This document shows, in pieces, positions 5,999 to 12,627 of a DNA stretch of 51,180 nucleotides. Source of the DNA: a virus; the IMG/VR virus record IMGVR_UViG_3300027909_000028, positions 1-51,180 of that record. The stretch is one strand, 5' to 3'. Position 1 is the stretch's first letter, and every line of letters starts with the position of its first letter. The notes under the pieces are model-generated. The model searched no databases and had not been told where the DNA came from. It saw only the letters and a list, made by a program, of their open reading frames with translations. Made by a program: the position numbers and the translations under genes.

Positions 5999-7104
5999 AG
6001 TTCGGTTTCTACACCGACCTCAAGGGACACCAGTTCCACGACGGCAACGTAACTTGGCTGCAGGCCATGCCGTTGGGCAAGTACAAGCACCCACTTTACG
6101 GCGACATCGAGTTCGACGAGGATCGCGTGAAGCGGTTTGCGAAGAACGTGAACGACAACGTCGTAGGAACTGCCCTCGACATCGATTACGACCACAAGGC
6201 CTACACCGGCAAAGCAGCGGGATGGATCAAGCAGGCCGAGGGAAGGGGCAGCGACGGTCTGCACATTCAGGTGGAATTTACACCGGAGGCTGTTGCATCG
6301 ATTCGCAATGGAGAGTATCGGTATTTCTCTCCTGAGTTCGCTGACAAGTGGACGCACCCCAAGAGTGGTACGGAATTCGTGGACGTACTTCGTGGTGGTG
6401 GCCTGACAAACAGGCCATTCCTCAAGGACATCCTACCAGTCAACCTCTCGGAACTGTCTTTCGAGATCCCAGGCAAGAGCAAGAAGGAGGAAGGCGTGAC
6501 GCCAAAGGAGCTCAGGGAGGCCCTGGGATTGGCCGAAACCGCTACCGATGCAGAGGTGCGGGCCAAGCTCACGGAACTCAACAAGCCGGCACCTCCGGCT
6601 GATCCACCCACACCGCCGGCAGACCCGAATGCGGCTCTTCTGGCGGAACTCAAGAAGCTGACCGACGCCAACCCGGCCATGAAGGCTTTGGCCGACCTGG
6701 TTGAGGCGCAGGGCAACCAGCTGACGGAGATGAAGGAGCAGATCCGGCGCGACACGGTCGCACGGAAGCTTGCCGACGTGGACAAGGGTAAGATTGTCCT
6801 CGCGCCGGCGGCGAAGGAAGCCTTCCAGAACATCCTCTTGGGCGACAAGGTCGCCGAGGGTGCTGAGGCCTTCCTGAAGCTGCTCACCGAAGGAACGGCA
6901 CTCGTCGAGACCGGCGAGCGCGGCGGTGGCGACCCGACCACGCTTGGCGAGACGGACGCTGAGAAGCTGTTCGACAAGGCCATCGAGGACCTCATGAAGG
7001 CGAACACCGGCATGCAGTACGCCGACGCCGTCACTGAGGTCTCCCGCAGCAACCCGAAGCTCTTCGCGGAGTACCGCGAAGCGTCCACGGCCTTCAAGGC
7101 GTAA
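5995..7104 (+). CDS. Prohead protease/scaffold (Mu-I family)
   Basis: 369 residues. The first 150 match the phage Mu I protease family: TWLQAMPLGKYKHPLYGDI, DIDYDHKAYTGKAAGWI and GEYRYFSPEFADKW, followed by LRGGGLTNRPFLKDILPVN. The C-terminal part is Ala/Glu/Lys-rich and helical with a Pro-rich hinge (KPAPPADPPTPPADPN), typical of a scaffold that is cut out during maturation. The start ATG overlaps the preceding stop by four bases. It would cleave scaffold, and perhaps capsid precursors, inside the prohead. Confidence 0.9.
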   Translation: MKFGFYTDLKGHQFHDGNVTWLQAMPLGKYKHPLYGDIEFDEDRVKRFAKNVNDNVVGTALDIDYDHKAYTGKAAGWIKQAEGRGSDGLHIQVEFTPEAVASIRNGEYRYFSPEFADKWTHPKSGTEFVDVLRGGGLTNRPFLKDILPVNLSELSFEIPGKSKKEEGVTPKELREALGLAETATDAEVRAKLTELNKPAPPADPPTPPADPNAALLAELKKLTDANPAMKALADLVEAQGNQLTEMKEQIRRDTVARKLADVDKGKIVLAPAAKEAFQNILLGDKVAEGAEAFLKLLTEGTALVETGERGGGDPTTLGETDAEKLFDKAIEDLMKANTGMQYADAVTEVSRSNPKLFAEYREASTAFKA

Positions 7105-7119
7105 GGGGAGGTGTAACAA

Positions 7120-7530
7120 ATGGCAGGTGCTAACTACGTCCTGTCGAAGGGTTTCACCGCCCTCTCGACTTACGCATCTTCCGACCCGTTGGGCGTTCAG
7201 TCCTTCCGGTTCGTGAAGATCACGGCGCAGGACCAGGTCGACCGTCAGACCGCGTCCAACCTCGTTTCGGTCGGCGTGACCATGGAGGATGTGGACCAGA
7301 CCAAGGTCGCGACGGGCAAGGCAGTCATTGGTGTCCAGATCATGGGCATCGCCAAGGTGACTGCGGGTGCTGCAGTAGCGCTCGGTGCCGAAGTCATGTC
7401 GGACACAGTGGGTCGTGCCATCACGTTGGCGACCGCTACGAACCGCCAGACCGGTGTAGCACTTCAGGCCGCAGCAGCGGCTGGCGACATCATCGACGTC
7501 CTGCTCACGCCTGCGGGCCGGGCACTCTAA
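7120..7530 (+). CDS. Capsid decoration/stabilisation protein (DUF2190-like)
   Basis: 136 residues, small-residue rich, with beta-repeat style (GVQIMGIAKVTAGAAVALGAE, split here by a turn, then SDTVGRAITLATATNRQTGVAL). This pattern and the place between protease and major capsid are characteristic of DUF2190 head-decoration proteins, which bind the outside of mature heads as trimers. Start ATG with GGGGAGGTGTAACAA upstream. Confidence 0.8.
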   Translation: MAGANYVLSKGFTALSTYASSDPLGVQSFRFVKITAQDQVDRQTASNLVSVGVTMEDVDQTKVATGKAVIGVQIMGIAKVTAGAAVALGAEVMSDTVGRAITLATATNRQTGVALQAAAAAGDIIDVLLTPAGRAL

Positions 7531-7548
7531 CCCTGAGGGGAGGAAAAC

Positions 7549-8523
7549 ATGCCAGTTTACATGCCGACTGGATCGGGCAACATCCACATCGACAAGGCCC
7601 TCACTCAGGTCTCTGTCGGGTTCCCGAACAACGGCCTCGTTGGCGGGAACTTGTTCCCGGGTGTCCCTGTTGCAAAGCAGTCGGACAAGTACTACATCTT
7701 CGGCCGCGAGCAGTGGCTGCCGGTCCCGGACCTTCGGGCGCCTGGAACTGAGGCGAACGAGATCCCGGGCTACAAGGTGTCGATGGACACCTACTACTGC
7801 CAGGAGCACGCGCTGCAGATCCCGGTCACGGACGAAGAGCGAGAGAACTCCGACTCGCCTTTCTCGCCGGACCGTGATGGTACGGAGCTCGTGACAGCCA
7901 AGATCATGCTCGGCCGCGAGGTCGCGATCAAGAACTTGGCACAGACCGCTGCCAACTATGGTGCCGGTCTGTCGGTCACTCTTGCGGGTGGCCAGCAGTG
8001 GAGTGACTACGTCAACTCCGACCCCATTTCCGACCTGCGTACGGGCAAGTCGGCTGTCCACGCCCGCATCTTCATGGAACCGAACACAGTCATCCTGCCG
8101 TACCAGGTCATGACGAAGCTCGAAGACCACCCGGACTTCATCGAGCGCATTAAGTACTCGGAGCGAGCAGTCATCGCGCCCGAGCTGCTTGCGGCACTCA
8201 TGAACATCCCGAAGTGGGTCATTCCGGGTGTTGGCCTCAACACAGCAGCTCTCGGGCAGCCAGCGACCCTCGGCTACCTGTGGGGCAAGGACGTCGTCAT
8301 GGCGTGGGTGCCGGACCGTGCCGGCATGAAGATCCCGGCGTACGGCTACGAGTACGTCTGGGGCACGCAGTACGTCGACAGGTGGCGCGAGCAGAAGCGG
8401 AAGAGCGACCTCATCCGTGCACAGCGGCGCTACGACCTGAAGCTCACAGCTCTCGGTGACCCCGGTACGGCTGACGCCACTAAGGTCATCGCGGGCTACC
8501 TGATCAAGGCGGCGGTGGCGTAA
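7549..8523 (+). CDS. Major capsid protein
   Basis: 324 residues directly after the decoration gene, with GGGGAGGAAAAC in front of the ATG. It lacks an N-terminal delta domain, consistent with the separate scaffold. The central and C-terminal parts (IFMEPNTVILPYQVMTKLEDHP and MAWVPDRAG, followed by YEYVWGTQYVDRWREQKRKS) show the P-loop/A-domain style of HK97-fold capsids of the Mu-T/encapsulin type. Codon use is strongly biased to C/G endings, as expected for the most abundant virion protein. This bias leaves a long but meaningless open frame on the other strand. Confidence 0.88.
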   Translation: MPVYMPTGSGNIHIDKALTQVSVGFPNNGLVGGNLFPGVPVAKQSDKYYIFGREQWLPVPDLRAPGTEANEIPGYKVSMDTYYCQEHALQIPVTDEERENSDSPFSPDRDGTELVTAKIMLGREVAIKNLAQTAANYGAGLSVTLAGGQQWSDYVNSDPISDLRTGKSAVHARIFMEPNTVILPYQVMTKLEDHPDFIERIKYSERAVIAPELLAALMNIPKWVIPGVGLNTAALGQPATLGYLWGKDVVMAWVPDRAGMKIPAYGYEYVWGTQYVDRWREQKRKSDLIRAQRRYDLKLTALGDPGTADATKVIAGYLIKAAVA

Positions 8524-8524
8524 C

Positions 8525-8800
8525 ATGGGCTACACAGCAGTAAGTGCAATCAAGTACAGCGACCCGAAGGACCCCAACGCTGAGGTCGTCACCTTCGAGG
8601 CTGGCGAGACGGTCGAGGGCCTTCCGGTCGATGTGATGAAGGAGCTCTGGACAGCCGGAGCTCTCGTCAAGGAGGAGGAAGCAGTGTCCGAGCCCGAAGA
8701 GACGACGACTGACGAGACGACCGAGCCTGCGGCTGACGAAGCCGGTGCAGGCGAGGGTGCAGCGGACGACGCAACGACCGACGAGTCGGCGCCGGAGTAG
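8525..8800 (+). CDS. Acidic-tailed small protein of the head module
   Basis: 91 residues starting one base after the capsid stop. Residues 1-48 form a small folded part (AEVVTFEAGETVEGLPVDVMKE); the rest is a Glu/Thr/Ala/Asp-rich disordered tail. Genes in this position in actinophages are often annotated only as hypothetical or head-fibre-like. It could be a capsid accessory protein. No catalytic motif. Confidence 0.7.
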   Translation: MGYTAVSAIKYSDPKDPNAEVVTFEAGETVEGLPVDVMKELWTAGALVKEEEAVSEPEETTTDETTEPAADEAGAGEGAADDATTDESAPE

Positions 8801-8807
8801 GTAGACG

Positions 8808-9266
8808 ATGGCGCGAATCACGCAGGCAGAAGCGCAGGCTTGGGCTGAGGGGACTAAGTTCACTGTCCCTGACATTACCCAGCCTGCGCAATCTGAACTG
8901 CTCGCGCACATCGAAGAGGAAGTACTCGCGAGAGTGGGGGTGGTCGTCGACACGACTGGGTGGACAACTTCAGGTAATACACCCAAGCTTGTACGGACGG
9001 CCATCTCCAAACTCTTCGTATCCTTTCTATATGACCGGCAGTACAGTGAAGACGTCGAAGACGGCAATGCTTGGGCTGCACGTCTCGCAACGAACGCCGA
9101 GATGCTCATCACAGGCATTGTCGACGGCACGATCGAGATTCCTGGTATCACTAACGATGCTGGCCAGCCTGCGTTCTACCCCACCGACATTTCCTCGGCA
9201 CGTGAGCCGACAGCTGAAGACCCATCACTGGGACCTGCGAAGTTCTCGATGGGCATGATCTTCTGA
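8808..9266 (+). CDS. Head-tail connector (gp6-like adaptor)
   Basis: 152 residues, mainly helical: AQAWAEGTKFTVPDITQPAQ, then IEEEVLARVGVVVDTTGW and AISKLFVSFLYDRQYSEDVED. Helical bundles of this size next to the capsid gene are typical of adaptor proteins that bind under the portal. Function is inferred from position and fold style. The C-terminal 35 residues are extended and poorly conserved in appearance. Confidence 0.65.
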   Translation: MARITQAEAQAWAEGTKFTVPDITQPAQSELLAHIEEEVLARVGVVVDTTGWTTSGNTPKLVRTAISKLFVSFLYDRQYSEDVEDGNAWAARLATNAEMLITGIVDGTIEIPGITNDAGQPAFYPTDISSAREPTAEDPSLGPAKFSMGMIF

Positions 9267-9279
9267 GGGAGGAGGTCTA

Positions 9280-10218
9280 ATGCCTGGCGGTACTGGACCT
9301 GGCGGCGCCCCTCAGGAGTGGCCAGAAGGCCACTGGGGCATTGGTGGTCTAAGCGGCCCGGATCGCATGCTCCAGCCAATGCGGCGGGCACTGGGTGAAA
9401 TTGCTGCACGCGAGCAGCGCATCGATGCCATTCGAGAAGTCCTGCCTCAGTTCTCTGCGTCGATGTCGGGCGCAACGCGTGACTACCTCTCACAGGCCGT
9501 GGGCCTTTTGCGGTTCGGTGCGAACGTTCAAGGCTTCGAGTTCACACCCTCTATCGCCATCGTTGCCAAGGACCTGATGAAGCTGGCAATGGCTCTGAAG
9601 GACTTTCGTGTGCCACTCACGCGCTCCGTGAAGCAAGTAATGATGCCGTCTATCGAGCAGACCTTTGCGACTAGCGGCCGCGGTGAGTGGGAGCCTCTTG
9701 CACCTAATACGGTTCAGAAGCATCGTGCGAAGCTTGGCCTTGGTCCGACGCCCATTCTAGTCCGCAGAGGGCGACTTAAGGCAGCTGCGACGTCCTTTAA
9801 CATCTGGTCGATCAATCCCATCTCGGCAGTCGTTAAGGCTTTGCCGAAGAACGTCTGGTACGGAAACATTCACCAGTTGGGCTATGGCGACTACGGCGTG
9901 TCTGCTAGTAGTAAGGCCAGTGCCTCGTGGTTTAAGCCTTACCAAGACGCCGCACGCAAGGTGCTAGTCAAGCGTAGTGCTACAGGCCGTGCTAGTTCGG
10001 AGTTCAGTCGGGCGACGGTTGATAACGTAGCCTGGCAGATCTTCAATAAGCGCCTTCTGAACTTTGGCCCTGGTGTTAGAAAGGGTCAGATGGCGATTCC
10101 TCCTCGACGGTTCATTGTCTTCCAAGAGGACGACTTCACTCAAATCCAGCGGATCTTCTACGACTGGCTGGATGAGCAGATCGTCCTTAAGGGTGGCTGG
10201 CCACCACCGAGGGGATGA
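9280..10218 (+). CDS. Virion morphogenesis protein (Mu gpG / P2 gpS-like)
   Basis: 312 residues. The C-terminal two thirds carry the signature of the family: GRGEWEPLAPNTVQKHRA, then ILVRRGRLKAAATS, NIHQLGYGDYG and IPPRRFIVFQEDDFTQIQ, in the usual order. These proteins complete the head-tail joint or tail. The N-terminal 90 residues are an extra helical segment. ATG at 9280 follows GGGAGGAGGTCTA. Neighbours (adaptor before, tail terminator after) support the assignment. Confidence 0.75.
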   Translation: MPGGTGPGGAPQEWPEGHWGIGGLSGPDRMLQPMRRALGEIAAREQRIDAIREVLPQFSASMSGATRDYLSQAVGLLRFGANVQGFEFTPSIAIVAKDLMKLAMALKDFRVPLTRSVKQVMMPSIEQTFATSGRGEWEPLAPNTVQKHRAKLGLGPTPILVRRGRLKAAATSFNIWSINPISAVVKALPKNVWYGNIHQLGYGDYGVSASSKASASWFKPYQDAARKVLVKRSATGRASSEFSRATVDNVAWQIFNKRLLNFGPGVRKGQMAIPPRRFIVFQEDDFTQIQRIFYDWLDEQIVLKGGWPPPRG

Positions 10219-10221
10219 CAG

Positions 10222-10689
10222 ATGGCGCATACACATAAGCTTTCGGTGGTTGCCACGAGGATACAGAGCCTGGTTGAAGCAAATCAGGTTGCTTTGACCA
10301 TCGACGACGTCTGGTATGGCGACCAAGCAATGGTACCTGCTGGCCGTACTGTCTGCATAGAGCCCATTACGGTGGACCGCAGAATCTCGGGTGCACCTGA
10401 CATGGTCGAGAACAACTTCCAGGTTGCTCTCCTAGTCTACATCACGAAGGTTCAAGACGTTCAGTTGACGCGAGCCGAGTGCGACTCTCTCGCTGAGGCT
10501 CTTGAGGACTTGTTGCACCTGCACCTTAACCTCGACGACAACGCACACACACCTGGTTCGGATATCGTCATACACGGATTCGTTGCCGAGAACATGTCCG
10601 GCTACACGTACAAGGAAGGCCGACTAATCCGTTCGGCAAAGCTTACTTGGTTGGGCAAGTCCAAGACCAGTCTTCGATTCGGTCCGTAA
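10222..10689 (+). CDS. Tail terminator-like protein
   Basis: 155 residues, alpha/beta. The sequence VCIEPITVDRRISGAPDM and FQVALLVYITKVQD, followed by helix LTRAECDSLAEALEDLLH and the C-terminal IRSAKLTWLGKSKTSLRF, gives the alternating strand-helix pattern of siphovirus tail terminators, which cap the tail tube and attach it to the head. Assigned from order (before the tail tube gene) and pattern. Confidence 0.65.
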   Translation: MAHTHKLSVVATRIQSLVEANQVALTIDDVWYGDQAMVPAGRTVCIEPITVDRRISGAPDMVENNFQVALLVYITKVQDVQLTRAECDSLAEALEDLLHLHLNLDDNAHTPGSDIVIHGFVAENMSGYTYKEGRLIRSAKLTWLGKSKTSLRFGP

Positions 10690-10699
10690 GGGAGGGCAA

Positions 10700-10888
10700 G
10701 TGAAATTCGAACTAACATCCGATCGGACACAAACCGTGGACGGTCTTGGTGTCCTCAATGAGGGCGAGACCCGCACATTCTCTCAGGAGGACGTGGAGCG
10801 ATTCCTAGCAATGCGTGGCGTCACACACCTGTACGGCAACCTGCCCGAGGGCATTACGGTGACAGTCGAAGTAGGAGAGGAGGCGTAA
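10700..10888 (+). CDS. Small head-tail region protein
   Basis: 62 residues from the GTG at 10700, with GGGAGGGCAA in front. Sequence MKFELTSDRTQTVDGLGVLN and a VTVEVGEEA end look like a compact beta domain. It sits between tail terminator and tail tube and its stop abuts the next ATG. No known function; possibly a tail-assembly accessory. Confidence 0.7.
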   Translation: MKFELTSDRTQTVDGLGVLNEGETRTFSQEDVERFLAMRGVTHLYGNLPEGITVTVEVGEEA

Positions 10889-11830
10889 ATGGCAGGCCTG
10901 GGTATTGGTGGTGGTGGTCTCCTCGGAGTTGCGCTCGAGGTCACCCCTGGAACCTATCTGGCTCCCACCAAGTTCATCCCGATCAACAGCGAGTCGATCC
11001 AGATGCAGGAGGAGACGCAGTTCCGTCGGCCGATTCGGCAGTCGGTGGACGTTGTCAACGCCGTTGCAGGGAATGAGCACCCTGAGGGCGACATTGAGAT
11101 AGACGCTCGTGAAGACGTCATTGCAGTCATGCTTCATGCTGCACGGCTGGGCGTCGTCAAGACCGGTGCAGTGAACTTCACTTACGTGTTCACTCCGACG
11201 TCGGTCGCAATTCCTGCCAAGACAATGTCAGTCACTGTCGTTCGATCTGGTGAGATCTTCGGCTACACGGGCATGATAGTCTCCGGCTACCGATTCTCAG
11301 TGGCAGAGGGCATCTTGATGTTCGCTGCGACTCTGAAGGGTCGTAACGAGGCTTCGCAGTCAAATCCGACGCCGACGTGGCCTACGACAACACCGTACGG
11401 CATGGGTACATACACCATCGAGATCCCGACGGCGACTCCTGTCACTGACACGGACGGCTTCGAGCTCTCGGTCGAAGACAATGGCACGCCAAACTTCCGG
11501 TTGAAGAGCACCGGTCGGGGCAGCGACTTCATCAACTACGGCGAGCGGCAGGTTCAGCTGACGCTGGCACGTGACTTCGTTTCGCGTGCCGACTACGACG
11601 CCTTCAAGGCCGTTACGGCGCAGTCTATCACACTGACGGCGTCTAAGGGTGTGAACAACTCGATTGCACTCCTCATCCCGAACGCCTTCAAGGAGTCGTA
11701 CGAGGTCGGGCTTTCTGGCCAGGGCGAACTCTTGCGTGCCTCACTTCAGTACCAAGGTGTTCTTGACTCTGCATCACCTGCCAAGGCGCTGGTGATTACG
11801 ATCAAGACGCAGGAAGATATCGTACCGTAA
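10889..11830 (+). CDS. Major tail tube protein
   Basis: 313 residues starting immediately after the preceding stop. Gly-rich N-terminus (GLGIGGGGLLGVALEV) then beta-rich body: VTPGTYLAPTKFIPINSESI, GNEHPEGDIEIDAREDVI and VSVEDNG-like turns (FELSVEDNGTPNFRLKS). This is the usual sequence style of actinophage tail tube proteins, and the next genes are the tail chaperones and the tape measure. Codon use is optimised, as for the capsid. Confidence 0.85.
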   Translation: MAGLGIGGGGLLGVALEVTPGTYLAPTKFIPINSESIQMQEETQFRRPIRQSVDVVNAVAGNEHPEGDIEIDAREDVIAVMLHAARLGVVKTGAVNFTYVFTPTSVAIPAKTMSVTVVRSGEIFGYTGMIVSGYRFSVAEGILMFAATLKGRNEASQSNPTPTWPTTTPYGMGTYTIEIPTATPVTDTDGFELSVEDNGTPNFRLKSTGRGSDFINYGERQVQLTLARDFVSRADYDAFKAVTAQSITLTASKGVNNSIALLIPNAFKESYEVGLSGQGELLRASLQYQGVLDSASPAKALVITIKTQEDIVP

Positions 11831-11955
11831 GCTTAGGGTGAGCTTAACCTTAGACTCGCGGTTAGACAAGAGAGACAAGTGATTAGACTTGAGGAACTAA
11901 CCGTTTACGTAGCTCTAATAAGCTCGTTGACACACGCGATTCTAACTCAAGTCTA
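11831..11955 (+). repeat. Structured element, copy A
   Basis: Intergenic element between tail tube and tail chaperone. Left part AGCTTAACCT and GGTTAGACAAGA; right part GCGATTCTAACTCAAGTCTA; perfect 10-bp arms TAGACTTGAG (11884-11893) / CTCAAGTCTA (11946-11955) enclose a 52-base loop. Copies B (40321-40453, plus) and C (23264-23381, minus) share both ends. The chaperone ribosome binding site follows the right arm by about 11 bases, so the hairpin could modulate its translation. Confidence 0.7.
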
Positions 11956-11977
11956 TATGTTCCAGAGGGAGGAACAA

Positions 11978-12439
11978 ATGCCAGTTGCAACGATCATCAA
12001 GAAAGCGGAGAGGCTCGATCTCAAGACACTTCCAGAGGGCTACGTCGTTATACGTCGCATGACGTACGGCGAGAAGATGCACCGGCTGGAGTCGACAGGC
12101 AAGTTGCGCATTCTGTCCAACAAAGTGGATAAGGATGCTGTCGGCGAGATCAACATGATGAAGGCCGAAGTCCAAATGTGGGAGTTCGCCAACCTCATCC
12201 TCGAGCACAACCTGGAGCACCAAGACACTCCAGATGGGCCAGTTCGTCCTCTCAACTTCAAGAACCCTGCCGACGTGGAGATCCTTGATCCTCGCGTCGG
12301 CGAGGAAATCTCCACGTTCATGGACAAGATGAACAACTTTGAGGAGGACGAAGCAGTAAAAAACTCGCCTTCCGGCTCCGCGCCGGAATCGTCCTCAGTC
12401 GTCCAATCGAGCACGACGCCCGAGAAGTCATCGGAATAG
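11978..12439 (+). CDS. Tail assembly chaperone, short form (gpG analog)
   Basis: 153 residues from the ATG at 11978, preceded by GAGGGAGGAACAA. A GTG further upstream opens the same frame but lies inside repeat element A and has no ribosome binding site. The N-terminal 100 residues (LPEGYVVIRRMTYGEKMHR, then MKAEVQMWEFANLILEHNLE) match the compact helical style of gpG-like chaperones. The C-terminal tail is Ser/Pro/Glu-rich. It keeps the tape measure protein soluble during tail assembly and lies directly upstream of it. Confidence 0.85.
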   Translation: MPVATIIKKAERLDLKTLPEGYVVIRRMTYGEKMHRLESTGKLRILSNKVDKDAVGEINMMKAEVQMWEFANLILEHNLEHQDTPDGPVRPLNFKNPADVEILDPRVGEEISTFMDKMNNFEEDEAVKNSPSGSAPESSSVVQSSTTPEKSSE

Positions 12440-12624
12440 TTCGACTGTGTGTAAAACTACGAACTCTGCCTGAACCTGGTGGCCTTTTCGACCAGGACGC
12501 GTTCTTGGTGTACTTGTTCCAGACCGTCCTCGAAGCAGATGCTGAACGTGATACACAGGAAGCAGAACGGGAACGTCGGAAGGCAGCACAGGCGCAGGCG
12601 CAGATCAATAGTCGGAGAAGGTGA
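11978..12624 (+). CDS. Tail assembly chaperone, -1 frameshift product (gpGT analog)
   Basis: A classic slippery heptamer A AAA AAC lies at 12358-12364 in the correct phase for the short form. Slipping back one base leads into a second open frame that reads KKLAFRLRAGIVLSRPIE, then VRLCVKLRTLPEPGGLFDQD and a charged helical end (QEAERERRKAAQAQAQ), stopping at 12622-12624 just before the tape measure start. The fusion would be 215 residues. This is the conserved G/GT arrangement of long-tailed phages, in which a fixed ratio of both forms is needed for tail assembly. Confidence 0.9.
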
Positions 12625-12627
12625 AGC

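Noticed and set aside
6433-8526. Very long open frame (697 codons) on the minus strand opposite protease, decoration and capsid genes
   Set aside because: It is the expected shadow of strongly G/C-ended codon use on the plus strand; it has no ribosome binding site, an implausible composition, and lies fully opposite three well supported genes.
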